A stretch of 64,000 nt of DNA, from assembly GCA_005656395.1 (NCBI GenBank), contig SRSI01000079.1, positions 496,001-560,000 on the forward strand, written 5' to 3'. Shown here piece by piece: positions 24,240 through 37,330 of the stretch (the stretch's first letter is position 1; every line of letters begins with the position of its first letter). The notes under the pieces were generated by a model that saw nothing but the letters and a program-made list of their open reading frames with translations, did no database searches and was not told where the DNA came from. This DNA comes from Strongyloides papillosus (taxonomy: Eukaryota > Nematoda > Chromadorea > Rhabditida > Strongyloididae). Made by a program: the position numbers and the translations under genes.

Positions 24240-26690
24240 TAATTTTATTTCAAGAGTATACATTATGTTGTATCTTGATTTTTTGTAAAAAAAACATATT
24301 TATGTATTTACATTTATTAGAAATAAAGGTGAATGTTTTTTAGGTATTAAAGATTCTAATATTTTTAATGTTGTTTCCATCAAAATGCAACGTGTGTGAA
24401 GGCGATTATGTATTAAGTTGTCCTTGAAAATACATACTATTTATAAAATAATTCGTTTCCATTTTGTTAATACAAAAATCAATTTGGTATTAATTTTAAA
24501 ATACACAAACAAAGAGGGGAAAACTTTTGATATTATCAGTAAAGGATTATATTTTTATTAAAAAAAGTTAGAAGTATAACATCATTTTTGTTTCCTGCAA
24601 ATATTTCCATTTGTAATCCAATATTTTTTTAAATTAAAAGTACCGCAATAATGACTTTGATTATTGATAATTAAATACATGAAAGACAAATACCTCTTTG
24701 TTAAGATTATGAAGTTATATATTTTCATTAATATATAACAATTTCTGTGGATATTTGTTATGTAAAAGTTGTTTGATCTTTTAATACTTTGTTTTATCAT
24801 TTTTAACTTTTTATGTTATGTATTAAGTTTCTTTTGATGATGCGATGAAGTTTATATTAAAGTTTTGTAAATGTAATTTCATCAAAACATCAATTAATGC
24901 TTTAGGGATAATCTAATGTTTTTCTCAGTTATTTTTTATATTTAAGATTTCAAAGTTTGTTATTAATTATTTATATATTAAATTTTAAGATTACATTTGG
25001 TAAATAATTCTTAGACAACTTAAGAATGTATTATTCATTAATATAGTTTTTCCATTTCTCACTTAATAACAACATCTTTATATTGCTATCTTGGGATTTG
25101 TTGAAAATATCAGTTATATTATCAGCTTTTCTCACTACTACAAGTTGTTCCATGTACTAACATTTTTTAAATCTGAATTCAATGTATTGTTTACATTAAA
25201 ATGTTTTCCTCTTATAAAAACTTTATATACAATCATTAACAATAATATAAAAAGAATATTTTAAAAATAGAGGAAGGGAGTCAAGGAAATTCTTTAAACT
25301 TTGATGTTTTTTATCTTGGAAAACAAAAAAGATAAAAGATCTTGCTTTTTTAGTGGGACTAAAATTGCGATAAAGTAATTTTTAAGAATTTAAAATTGCT
25401 TTTGCAATTATATAGTGACGTGGTTTCCTTTAAAGTCTGGATATGATTTGTTTACTACTTTTGTCTCGAGTTTATACTCAGGAACCGGTAAATAAGGTAA
25501 CACAATCTGCCAGAGCCTTTAACTTATAATTTCCTTCCACTGAATGAGATTTGCACTTTCTCTTATTTACAAACTTGTATATTAGAAGAATCTAATGATT
25601 CATAGAAATTTAATTATCAAAATTCGTACTTCAACTGATAAAAACAATAGTGACAAATAAAATGTACTTATGATTCCATATTTTTCAACATTTGTTTTTA
25701 CCAACACATCGTAAAGGGTAAAATTCTGTACTTTTGAAGATAAAAAGTTTTCGTTGTTGTACAATTTCAAAATAACGGAATTTCAACATTTTGATAACGG
25801 AAAAATACTTAATCCACCAATTGAAAGTTTGATAGTTATCTTCTTTTTGTATTTTTAAGAAAATGATTAATATGTTTGTGTAATTTTTCTTTGTTTAATT
25901 ATTTATCCTTGAATTTTATGTGTGGAAGGGAAAATAAAAATGCTGAAATAATATTACATTTTGTAGAGTGTTTACGATTAGAGGAATTTGTATTATGCAA
26001 ATCTGGTTTCATTTTTATTATGGTGTTCTTTTATGATAAAATTAAGAAGGTGGGGGATTATCGGAGAAACCCTGAAGAAGAATCCTTACGTTCTTGAAAG
26101 GTTTCATACCCTTTTGATAATTAATTTTTAAATTAAAGAAATTTAGATCTCCGGCCTTTTAGTTAAAAATTGTTATACTGCTTAGATGACACTTTTCAAC
26201 GCTGTGATGACAAAAATCTGTAGGACATTATATAAAATCGTACAAAGTGACAGTAAAATTTTAAGTGAATGAAATGCAAAAGGTGTAGGGCAGGTACTAC
26301 GACAGCACAGTTGGTTTGAAAAACCCAATTTGAGGTACATACCTGGGTTCTGGAGTTTCGTACTTCAGTTTCAAATTTTGGAGTGGGGATCCTAACAGAT
26401 CCCGAAATTGATTGAGGGTTTGGGTTTTTCTGGGCCTCCTTTGGTCCATTATTCACTATTCTTTATGACGTTATCGTGAGGTGGTGTGAGCTTTTGATTA
26501 ACCTTAAATTACTTATCAATTTTACACTTATCACCAAAGTTTTTTTTGTATATTTCTCAAGTAATTGAAGACTTCACGTATTCAACTACAATAAATATGA
26601 AATTTTATTAAAATTAAAAACATATAAAATAATAATCAAAATCCAACTACATTAAAACACATCATTATGACATAAATTAACCTAAAAAAT
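24240..26690. other. gene-poor region
   Basis: About 2.4 kb without a convincing gene. A less AT-rich patch at 26200-26460 carries an 86-codon minus-strand frame whose sequence matches no family I know. It looks more like an old repeat or pseudogene than a gene. Confidence 0.45.
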
Positions 26691-26697
26691 TAAAACT

Positions 26698-27835
26698 TCA
26701 AATCTCCATCACATCAAAAGCTTCAACAATCTCCCTCTCCATCTTATGATTCTCAATCTCATACAAATGAGTATTCTCATTGGCAACCAAAAAATTAAAC
26801 TTCCCCTGCATAGAAACAAGAAACTCCTTCATCTCAACTAACTGAGAACGATGGTCATCGAATGTTGAGGGATCAAAACAAGTTGATGGAATATTTTCCA
26901 ACTGAACATAATTTCAACACGATCCTCGTAACCTTCTTAATTGGTTCCTTAAACATTTTTATATGCTTTTCCTTATTGATAAAATGTGTAAATTTCAAGA
27001 TAAATGCTATAATGGTATAAAGATTATACCTGACGCCATCATTATAGTCAGAGATAAGAAGTGTATGGTGAATAGAATCACCTAAAATCGTTGAAAACAT
27101 CAATTTGATTGTTCTATAAATTTTTTCCAACGATTCATTTGTTACCTTATCATCAAAACAAAAGTCGTCCAGTTGTGTCATGATGTTGAAGTATGACTTT
27201 AATGATTCAAACATAGAAGCAGAGGTGTTAAGGATGTTATAAACATCTTCTTTATGATTGCAAAAGACACTTGGAACGATGAGAAATTGGAAGAAGTATG
27301 CAGCTTTCTTGTAGAAGAGATAAATAATTTTGTCATAAACACCATCTTCATTAAAAATATCCTCCATGTTACTTCTATTAATATTCTGTAAGCAGATTTT
27401 AAGGGAGGATATTCTTATTTTGCAATCCTCAATATAGTTATCCTCTTCCAATGTGTTTTTTATATCAATACCATAACTTTTATCATAAAAATGTAAGAAG
27501 ATAATCTTAAGAATATCTACATCATTAATGGAAACTTCAAAAGTTTTCAATATCTTTTGGTACAAGGAAAAATAAAATTCAAGGATACTCCTTCTTAATG
27601 ATATATGTATTGGATATTGAATAATTTGGGTGATGAAAGATCCAATGGAACAAAAACGTGTAGGTGAAATATTTATTTTAATTTTATCATTATTGACAAT
27701 GGCTATCGCTCCTGTGAAATGTTCAATAATTTGTGAGCACTTTGATTGATTAAAATACGTTATATCACCTAGTAATGTATCATAATATTGCAGTGACAGA
27801 ACACGATGTAACTCATGGAAATATTGTTTCTCCAT
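26698..27835 (-). CDS. unknown helical protein with an apparent frameshift
   Basis: A frame of 320 residues (27835-26873) overlaps a second frame of 67 residues ending at 26698. Codon use and composition continue across the junction. Removing one base from the A4 run at 26894-26897 (T on the plus strand) fuses them into 378 aa, turning ...KLCSVGK into ...KLCSVGNIPSTCFDPSTF. The protein is rich in Leu, Ile, Phe and Lys, predicted mainly helical, without a signal peptide or recognisable motif. The C-terminal piece (VEMKEFLVSMQGKFNFLVANE...) could form a short coiled coil. I cannot assign a family. No donor/acceptor pair of normal quality explains the frame change. Confidence 0.65.
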
Positions 27836-27839
27836 AATT

Positions 27840-29875
27840 AGATAAAAACCATAAATAATTAGAGGTGGATTTTAATATACAATTTATTATTTATCTAAAA
27901 ATAAGCAATAAAAGTTTTTTAAAATAACATATCTATATATTTTGTAGTTTGTGTTAGAGGTAAAAAAGTATCATATTGTACATGTTGTGGGAGTAATATT
28001 TTTTTCTATGACGTTTATACAATTTACAGGAGGGGTAAAAAATATGTTTATATATGATGTGTGCAAAGATTGACTATTTGCTGCAGATGAAATTTGCAAG
28101 AAATAATTAAATGGAATATACTTAGAATGTCATTATAATCTTTGAACAATGGTTCCATGGGTAATTTTTAAATAAGTTCGGATGCTTTAAATGTCAGTTA
28201 TAATTAGCTTCATGGGGAAAATAAGGTTGTCAAAATATGGGACTGGAGAAAAAATTAAGTTTCGTCTTTTTACTAAGCATAGTAAGTATCCATGGATAAT
28301 TGTTTATATCAGCAAGTAGTAGTTATTGCTTAGAATTTTATATAATTAACACTATTTAAAAACCTTAAATTTATTGATTTGAAATTAAAAAATGATAATA
28401 ATAATAAATCAAAAAATAATGATAGAAATTCTGATCAAAAAATTCAATAAATGTTAAAATGACGTATTTTATTATTTTTATAAATGTTGCTTTGAAATAT
28501 GGTAAACAAAGATAGTACTAGAATTAATCTATCAATAATTTTTTTTCCCTGATAAACATTACATTGTAATAGAAATACAATAAATCTAAAAATATTTTAT
28601 AATTAAACTTTTTTATAACTTTAAAAATAAATAGTAAGATAAATTAGAAGCTAACATATGATTTTAGAATAACAATTCACACTAAAATTATGTCATCGTG
28701 TTCGTTACATAAAATATATGATGAAAATTTGGAATAATAAATCAAACATAACATATCAGCGAATGCAATACATCGCTTGATAAGGATTTTCCTGCTTTTC
28801 CCAGTAAAATTGTTTTCTTTATATTTTTTTATGCTATTATACTTTAATATCAACCAGAAGCCTCAAGTTGTTCTTTTATTAATCTTTTTATGGACACTTC
28901 TCTTTTTTATGCCGAGAAAGACTACAACATATCTGTTTATTAGAATTTAAATGTTATTTCATTTAAAGTGAATAGATTTTTGAAACTTTGTATATAAATG
29001 AATAATATTTATCATATTTAATGTTAAGACTCATTATTAATATATTTCAAAGTACATAATAATGCAAATTTTCAAACTGTGTTATGAATAAATTATTAAT
29101 ATAATCATTAAATGATAAATGTTATTTCCTGTGACGTCATTTTTTTGATTATTTCTTAAAATTAACTGTGAATAAGTGTATTTCTTTTTTTCTCCTAATA
29201 AATACGTTTGAAGAAATATTCAGGGAAGTGTAATTAATCTTGAAAATGTGGATTTTTTTATGCGAAAAATTTATTAGTGTTTATAAACTTAAAGATAATA
29301 TTTTGTGACAATTTTGTTATTGTGGTTGTAAATTTTCTCAGGTGCTCCAAAGTTCAATATGTTGAAAAGGTGTTGTAGTTTGTCAATTGTCTTTACATAC
29401 TACAAACTAGTATATCTATATGAAAAAAATAGTCAAGAATATTATTAAAGTTATAAATTTGAAGTTAACTATAAAAAATAAATTACGAAAAATTTAAAAT
29501 AAGTTTAATTATGATTAATATTACAGTTGTCAATGAATCACAGGTACATTTATTTTTTACATCACCATGTAAACATTTCACCGGTTATCACCTGTATACA
29601 TCTTATATTGTAAACAAAACTTAAAATTACATAAACCTATAAATGATAACAATATTAAAATACTATCAAGTGCATGTTCCAAGATTATTAAAATGACAAA
29701 CTTTTTATAGGCGATTTTTATGATTTTATTTATATTTTAATTTTCTAGATATGTGTTAACCAACCTTAACATTATTGACATTTACCTTTAAAATAAAAAG
29801 AAGAATCATAATATTGATAAGGGGTATATAAATGTCAAGATTTTGAAGTAATAATCATTTTATGAATAATTAATA
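27840..29875. other. intergenic, no gene seen
   Basis: AT-rich sequence lying upstream of the divergent genes on either side. No coding region, RNA gene or repeat recognised. Confidence 0.45.
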
Positions 29876-29882
29876 TAAAAAT

Positions 29883-30478
29883 ATGTATTCACACTATTGG
29901 AAATTGGTGTTAATATTTTTTTTGTGTTGCTGTAATAAGGAAATAAAATGTCGGGATGTTGTTAAACGGGATTCTGCCCGTAAACTTCGCCATCTGAGAA
30001 GGGAACTTCTTCTACATGAGTTTGATGATAGACATAATCATGCACCTATTCGCAAAAATGGTAATTTACTGAATTGTAATTATCATGCAAAAAATTGGCC
30101 AAACTTGAATGAGGATGTACCAAGGTATACAATACAGTGTCCTGAAGTTAATGACCAATGTGTTACAATAACCGGTAAAAATGGTGGTAAAGAATCTTTA
30201 TGGCAGGGATGTAAATCAACTTCAGAAGTTCTATTTATCTATTCAAACACCAATTGCAGTGTAAGTTAAGAAATTTTCATGAATTTTTATTTTTCTTTTA
30301 GGAAAAAAATTGTGTTGAAGTTAATGATGTTAATGAAAATAGAAGAGGAAGTGCTTGTTGTTGTAGATCAAAGTTGTGTAACAATGATCAACTAAGATCA
30401 AAGGCTAATTCTTTAACGGTAAACTCACTCATACATATCATTTCCATTGTTTTTATATTTATTCTTATGTCAAATTAA
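29883..30478 (+). CDS. secreted three-finger (Ly6-type) protein, probably GPI-anchored
   Basis: Exons 29883-30260 and 30302-30478 are joined in phase 0 by a 41-nt GTAAGT...TTTTAG intron, giving 184 aa. Residues 1-24 are a hydrophobic signal peptide. A basic segment (VVKRDSARKLRHLRRELL) may be a cleaved pro-region. The domain then shows cysteines at NCNYH, IQCPE, QCVTITG, QGCKS, NCSVS|EKNC and the diagnostic ending ACCCRSKLCNN, that is CC...CN as in three-finger folds. The protein ends in about 18 hydrophobic residues (LIHIISIVFIFILMSN), as expected for a GPI signal. Such proteins act at the cell surface, often as receptor modulators; the partner here is unknown. Confidence 0.72.
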
Positions 30479-30479
30479 A

Positions 30480-31360
30480 CTTTTTTTGCACCGAAAATAA
30501 TAAACTATCTGAAAAATAAACGATAATATTGAAATTATATTTTTTAGTTAACCATGTTAACGAAAAAATAATATTTAATTATTGTAATTAAAAAATAGCT
30601 CCGAAAACATGTATAAATTATTAAAAATACTTGATCAGATAGCTGCTAAATTAATTATGCAAAAACAAATATTTGATCAAACTTAATTTAGGACTAAATT
30701 ACAACGCGATCAAACTGCAAAAGATAAAATGATTGATTAGTAAAAATATTAATTAAACATACGATTAATCATTTTTAGGAGAAAAAATTAATTATTTACA
30801 CTAGTTTTGTTACAATATGTCAAAAAAAGTGTTATAACCTTTGTTCATTTGAATTGTCATATTATAAATTTTAATTTTTATCATGTACTCAAAATTGCAT
30901 TCTACAAGAAGAAACTGCCCCATTTCCTGTCATAAAGGATCATTTTTTGTTAAACAACAATTTTCTGTCCCATGGAAAAAAATATATTCGAATTTTTATC
31001 TAATCATTAATAATTCTCGAGTTGCGCGGTCATGATCGAAAAATTCAGATGTTAAAACAACGCGGAGATTGGAGATACGTAGCTAATGTAGCTAATATAT
31101 CGCTCTCGTAATATGTCACATGGACAAACTGTTTAAGATATAAAAACGGACTTTAGATTTTTTTTTGTCCCACATATTCAAAATCATTCAACTTTTCAAG
31201 AAATGCATTTAAATAAAACAAAAATATAATTATAAGTATTTATTTAGTGTTAGAAAATATTAAATACATACACGAACTTTTATACAATATAATACAAGAT
31301 GATAAAAAATTTACAATTTAAATTTACAAAATCCCTCGAACATTGCAGCTATCTCTGCCT
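30480..31360. other. intergenic, no gene seen
   Basis: AT-rich interval between the 3' ends of two convergent genes. Nothing supportable was found in it. Confidence 0.4.
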
Positions 31361-31365
31361 AATTT

Positions 31366-31968
31366 TTAGTCAGCCAAGTCGAGGAGTTCCTTTTTACGCT
31401 CAATCGCAGCAAATACTGGATTGATCTCCTCTCTTATAAAATCATCAATTGCCTCCTTGCAACCCTCCAAGTATTTCAGATCATTAGCAATTCTCCTTTC
31501 TCAATTGCTAGCTCCTCTGCTTTCTTGCCCAGCGACGCGCCAAGCTCCACTACCTCAGAGATTAGGGTTTCCACGCCAATGATCTTCTTCTCAGCATTAA
31601 ACACTGACTCTAATTCCCTTATTGCGGGAATCTTACAACCAAGCCAATTGTTCAGAGATTCCTTTATAATACATGCCTGGATTGAGTCCACCAACGAATT
31701 AAGGCTCACTTCATCAGCGACTGCCTCTACCATCTTTTTAAAATGCCCAGCACTTCTCCGTAGTGCATTAACACGGGATAACCCACCAGTTCCAAGCTCC
31801 CCATTATCCGTTGGAGCGTTATTGACATTACGTAATCTAAAATTTGTTTCTTTAATTTAAATTTAAAAAAAATTACCTATTGGTGGGTACCGTGCGCCCC
31901 ATTTTTAGATCAGGGCAAACTGTCTTGCTTCTTCTTTGACAAATATTCATCTTGGCGGCAGGAAACAT
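31366..31968 (-). CDS. unknown basic/helical protein with an apparent frameshift
   Basis: Exon 1 (31968-31877) and exon 2 (31836-31366) join in phase 2 across a 40-nt GTAATT...TTTTAG intron. The N-terminus is basic (MFPAAKMNICQRRSKTVCP...RTVPTNRLRNVNN), followed by a long amphipathic helical part (FKKMVEAVADEVSLNSLVDSIQ, FNAEKKIIGVETLISEVVELG) and a charged end (FAAIERKKELLDLAD). The frame breaks after LAIEK: one extra base in the T3 run 31497-31499 reconnects to RRIANDLKYLEGCKEAIDDF and gives 187 aa. The layout (basic tail plus coiled helices) would suit a chromatin or kinetochore component, but I cannot name the family. Confidence 0.55.
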
Positions 31969-32778
31969 TGCAAATAAAATAAAAATGAGAAATTGTTGCA
32001 AATTCTTTTGCTTTTATAGAGATGGAAAAAAAGACAAAGAAAGGAGTAATGGTATTGTTACAATGTGATTGTTTTTTTATAATCAACTTGACTGATTGTT
32101 AATGGAAAACTTAATGTCGGTGGCATTTACTTTATACTGAATCGGACATGGACAAATGATGTTATCAATATATTTGCGATTTTCTTTTTACATTAAGAAG
32201 GGACTTTATCGAAAAAGAGTAATCTTTCTTTACTTCAGGTTAGTGATTAACATAGGTAGATTAAATTGTTATAAGTAAGGCACTACTAGAGTAATAAAAG
32301 ATTACCAAAAAAATATAATAATACTCATGGTATCTATAAATTTTATTTTTCTTTGTTCATATACAGAAAACATTTACAAAATCATCAATAAAAAATACTT
32401 CATTTTTTATTTTAATCGCCAGTACTTTCATAAAGTTTCCTTTTCCTGCATCTTTTTTCCTTCAATTGGAAAAGACGGAGATGGAGAAAGTTAAAGGAAA
32501 AATTAAGGGAATTATAGAATATGATACATTTACTGGACTTTATCAATGCTAAATCGGAGGTTTAAAATTTCAAAGAATATGAAACATAGTTATATATTTA
32601 ATTTACTAATTATAATCAAAAACCTTTTAACTTTATTTAAATACAGGTATTTTTAAATAGTAAAATTTGTGGTAAAGTCATTTAAAAAATTGAATTTTAG
32701 ACATTAACGAAATTTAAATGCAAAATTTTTATAAATACATCTTGTTTTACAACTAAGGGGTATATTTTTTTTTCCAAC

Positions 32779-34877
32779 ATGGCTACTGAAATCTTCTCGG
32801 ACAAAGATAAAGAAAAGTACATAAAGGAGTTAGAAGCTGTCAAGAAAATTATCCCAGATTCACCAACAATTCAAGCTATCCAAGATTCAATAAAGAAAGG
32901 GACACCATTACCATTTGCTGAAATACCAAAATTACACACTGATAAGGAAGCAATCTTATATGCAAATTTAGTCCAACCAAACTGTCCTGATGCAAGTACC
33001 AGCTTTAAATTGAAAAATTATCTGGAGTTGTTTATTGAGACAAGTGGAATACAAGCTCAAAATGCTATGAGAAGAGAAAATGTCGAGTTTAAAGGATTTT
33101 GGAGTAGTGTTATTTGCTTCATTATCACGTTAATTAACCACCAAACCACAATGATTATTCCACTTTTAATTTATGAGTATGGTTATGGTTTCGTCAAATG
33201 GATGTTGGTATCTTATATATTTGTATGCTATCCTGCACTTGTATTTGTTATAACATTATCACAATACTCAGGACTTGACTCTTCACGTGTATACTCAAGA
33301 ATAAAAAAAGTTTGGTGTGGTATGGAATATGTTGTACTACTGAGAACATCTTACTCAATTCTACTAGTTCTTCAAGAATTACAATACACATCTGGACCCC
33401 TTTCAATGCTCGAAGAAGTCAGGGAAACGGACAGAAATTACTTAGATTCCTGTTTAACAAGTGAGGATGGTTGTATAAATTTAGGATTCATCCATCCATG
33501 TTCCACTGGATTTGGGGAGGATGTAGAAGATAACGAACAATGTCGACGGTTAAATCAAGTTAATTTTGAAAAATTTATTGATCCAGATGATGTTATAAAG
33601 ACAATCTCAACATCACAATATATGTTTAAAATGCTTAATACGGTATGTTCTTTTTTTTCTTATTCTATTAATCATTTTTATTTTAGCCAATACACGAAAA
33701 AACTTATTTGTTTTCATTGATTATACCGGGTTTAATTGTATGCCTTACATCATTCTTCTTATATTTTGGAAAGGCAAAGTGTGTTGTTATTGTAGCACTG
33801 CTCTCTCTACCAATATTATTTGGACAAGTATATGGTTTGGTGCTTCTTTCAGGAAATAATTGGAGTACTGAATTCCAACAGTTTTTTAATATGGAGTTCG
33901 TACCATCATTTAATATGGCTATCCTTGTCCTAAATTTAACAATTCGAAGCCTGAATATGATTGATTTGGTACCAAAAATTTCTACTTCCATATCATCACA
34001 GATGAAGGCTATTCACATATCATTTTTTGTGATTCTCTCCGTTATCATAGTAATTTCTATTTCAACAACCTTATATATTACAAGTACAATATTCTACAAA
34101 CAATTGCTAATGAAAAATATTACTGGTTATGGAAGGATACAAAGATATGCCTTATCAAATCTACTTCAATACATAGCATTACCTGAGTTGTTCATTATTA
34201 ATAACAACCAATATGTAAATAAAGCATATATTATTTGTACAATCATTCAACGTTGCTTCATCCTATCAATGCTTATCGAAATTTTCTACGACTACATAAG
34301 GACAACATCAATGAGATTCTATAATTTCTTTTACAACTACAATTTCCCTACAAAACTTGTAGTTGTTCTTTTCTGTTACTCATCTGCAACATTTGTCTTG
34401 GAATCAACATACAACTCTCTTATGAGTGCTCAATTTATGCACCAGTTTCTGAAAATTGATGGAGGAATACTATTCATTCAATTCTTTATCATTGGTTTTG
34501 TTTATGGAATAGACAGGTACTTAGGACATCTTAGAGAAATGAATGGCAAAGTACAGATGAGAGATAAAGTCCTCAAAGCTTTCAAATATATTTCTCCGAT
34601 GCTTTTCGGTATCTCTATGATGGCAACATCTGATCCAGACAAGCGTGAATACTACAGTGATCGTATGTACCATCGAGATTATGTCATAGCATCTCTCGAG
34701 ACAAGTTCAGTACATATTCTAGCGATTGTTACCTGTCCAGTACTCATCTTTCTCGTTGTGGAAGTTGTTAAGACGTGTATCAGTGGCTATTATTGGAAAA
34801 CAGCCTTTAGAAGTATGGATGTTTGGAGTAAAAGAGAAAATAAATTTATTAAAACTTCTAGTCTTCATGATGACTAA
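32779..34877 (+). CDS. SLC6-like transporter (divergent neurotransmitter-symporter family), copy 1
   Basis: Exons 32779-33642 and 33687-34877 join in phase 0 across a 44-nt intron, giving 684 aa with about 12 membrane segments. Similarity to SLC6 is visible in the TM1-TM2 region (VEFKGFWSSVICFI...YGYGFVKWMLVSYIFVCYPALVFVITLSQYSG, matching the family's GGGAF...PLFFLELALGQY block) and at YGIDRYLGHLREMNG...FKYISPMLF (TM9-TM10 region). The hallmark NVWRFPY of TM1, which helps form the sodium and substrate site, is absent here (HQTTMIIPL), so transport substrate and ion coupling are uncertain. The large extracellular loop has Cys at DSCLTSEDGC and HPCS. A near-identical copy lies 6.08 kb downstream. 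Confidence 0.7.
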
Positions 34878-35022
34878 GATCAACACACAGAAAATGTAAC
34901 TAATTAGTAATTAAATGTATTTAATAGAAAAAAAATAATTATTTCACACTTTTCGCCACTTTTAATTATAATAAAATATATAATTAATATTTTTATAAAT
35001 GCAAATGAACAACCCTTACTAA

Positions 35023-35631
35023 CTACAAGGAAAAAGAATCGAAAAATGTAGATAAATTCGACGAATTATCTGCCTCCGCTTGTTGTTGAAGCATCATCTG
35101 AAGTTTTGTTAGTTTCTTTTTTGGTTTGACATTACTGACTATTGGCTTGACATTATTAACTTTTGGTTTTGTTTTTACAACTAGTTGAGGTTTAGGTAGT
35201 ACTAAAGTTGTATTTTTTATATCTTTTTTTGCTTCCATTTTAATCTCAGAGCATTTTCCATTCTTAGGCCTTGCGTTAAAGTCAAAATAGAAGACAGATC
35301 CACATCCTTTGCATGTCATTTCACATATCTTCTTCTTATTACGTTTTGCAATCTTTACTTTTACCATATCACTATTTAATATCACGTTACATTTTTCACA
35401 ATGAAACTTTTTTGCACTATTCTTGTGCGTACCAAAGACATCCTAAAAAATAGAATAATTTAAAAGAAAGTTACGTACTTTGGAGAGATTTCTGGCCTTA
35501 TTTGCCACCTGGGACCTTAACATTGGTGGTAAAACTTTAGTATTAGATAAATTCCTTAGAAAGCTAAGAGTTTTCTTTCTTGCATCATCAATAGATTCAT
35601 CAATGGTTATTTCATTGAAAACAGAAGACAT
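35023..35631 (-). CDS. zinc-ribbon protein resembling C18orf21/RMP24 (UPF0711), copy 1
   Basis: Exon 1 (35631-35479) and exon 2 (35442-35023) join in phase 0 through a 36-nt GTACGT...TTTTAG intron, giving 190 aa. Order: a helical N-terminus (SIDDARKKTLSFLRNLSN, SQVANKARNLSK), a zinc ribbon formed by FHCEKCNV and EMTCKGCGS, a Lys/Pro/Val linker, and a conserved end KKLTKLQMMLQQQ...LSTFFDSFSL. The two CxxC knuckles and the terminal motif match C18orf21-type proteins (human KKHFSQLKMLLSQ...FRNFLSSL), related to the Rpr2/Rpp21/Snm1 group and linked to RNase MRP. The assignment rests on recalled similarity and is moderate. It is convergent with the transporter gene, about 145 bp between stop codons. 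Confidence 0.6.
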
Positions 35632-36989
35632 TATTTTAATTTAAAAATGGAGTCATATTTTTCCAATAAATATCAATCGTTCTAAGACAAAAATAGATTT
35701 TGAAGTCGTAACTTTAAAGTAAAAACTAATAAACATTTTCTAGAATTAAGGATGGTATTTATTTGAATTCAATAAACGTCAGAAAAAATAAAGTTACGTG
35801 TTATGAATTATATTTGGCATAAACACGATTGTAAAACAGTTCCCAATGTTGTAAGTTGAATAGAATGAAGGGTTAATGTATACAATTGCTTTAGAATATT
35901 TTTCACTGTTTTTAATACTTTTCAACTAGGCTAATGTACATTTTACGATAATTCAAGCCAAAAAAATTTTTTACTAAAATACGATATATAAAATATAGTA
36001 ATAATATTCGTAGATAGAATAAATATTTAAAAATTGTAATGATAAATAAAAAAATATCAAATTATTTTTTATAAAATTCTTAGTTAAACCCGACTACCGG
36101 TCGAAGGTTACGTCTAGTGGAATAACGGTTACCAGTTACTCCACATCTACGATGACATTTATGGCACCGCTAATAAGATAAATGGAGAGGTATGCACACA
36201 CTGACAGTGTGTTACATGGTAACTTTTATAATGTCTTTCTTGTGTCAAAAGAGTAATATATTAAGTGCTTTTTTTATGAAGTCTCCAATGAACTTTAATA
36301 CTTTTTGTCTCTTTTGTAAAATAAATATTCTTTTTTTAAAATGTCTCATCAGTTTTTATTTCTTATAATTCAATTTTCGATTGCTAATATTATGGTGTCC
36401 GGAATGTCCAGATAAAATTTAAATTTTATAATTCATTGACAAGAATCTCCAAAAGGTGTCCTCTCCCGAAAGAAAAGATGTCGACATTTAAGAGTAGTTT
36501 TAAATTTTAATGACTAAGGACTTTTTTTTAGAAGCTCTTATGTATTGTGGAATGGCCAGTATTCATGACAAAGATTGAAGGAAAGTCTATTTCGGGACTG
36601 TTGTTGAGGCAATTAATGGGAGAGCCAGTCATTAGGCGAATGGAAGTCAAAGAACAAACTTCAATCCTGATGATGTTGAGACTTTTTGGAAAAGTTCTGA
36701 CTTTATTTTGCCTATAGTAGAGGCTACTGAAAATGCCAGTCTTTGACAAAATTATTTTAGTCATTTTAATATTCCTTTTCCATATTTCCCCCAATTTATC
36801 CGTATTATTATATAATCATTATATCCCATAACGAAAGTCACCAATCTTTCCTGACATATAGCGCCTTTATAGTATTGTCATGGGGTGCGTCATACAACTA
36901 TTTTTGCCATTTTTTATATGTCATTTGCGCAGTTTTTTTTCTGACATTTTTTGTAAGTTTAACATTCTGGTATTATTGAAGTATTTATA

Positions 36990-37330
36990 TTTATGATTTC
37001 AGGTTTGTCGCCGGATTTTTTTGATGGTTCTTGGGTCATTCCTGTTGCATTTGGAGATATAATGGTAAGTTAAATTTGAAATATGCTTATGTTAAATATT
37101 TATTTTAGGAGTAATTCAATGGATTCTACTACTTTCGACATCTTGATGGTAAGTTATATTGCAACTTAATTATTAGACTGAAATTTTTCTTTTTAGGCCT
37201 TCAAATATGCCTTTTTGCGGATTTACTAGATTGGCTTCATGGCAAGTTCATATTTTTTATATAATCTTATATGATGTCATTCTATTTTAGATATGCAGTT
37301 ATCAGATCAGGAAATGGAAGTTTTGTAGTC
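36990..37330 (+). pseudogene. decayed intron-containing gene or spliced noncoding RNA
   Basis: Three well-formed introns are visible: 37065-37108 and 37149-37196 (both GTAAGT...TTTTAG) and 37252-37290 (GCAAGT...TTTTAG), preceded by an acceptor TTTCAG at 37002. The exons between them are 62, 40 and 55 nt. The only open frame of the first (LSPDFFDGSWVIPVAFGDIM) does not continue in phase into the only open frame of the second. The splice signals thus look functional or recently so, while the coding frame is broken. It lies between the two transporter duplicates. Confidence 0.4.

Larger units (their letters stand above)
32020..36090. repeat. tandem segmental duplication, unit 1 (SLC6-like + zinc-ribbon gene)
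   Basis: This unit recurs at about 37625-42160 with near identity over both genes and their flanks. The offset is about 6078 bp across the genes but about 5600 bp at the left end, because unit 2 carries an extra block of about 470 bp. Boundaries are estimated by eye. Confidence 0.8.

Noticed and set aside
36528..36794. 88-codon minus-strand frame, and a plus-strand frame in the same place
   Set aside because: Neither shows a family motif or splice context. Plausibly an old coding remnant, but not supportable as a gene.
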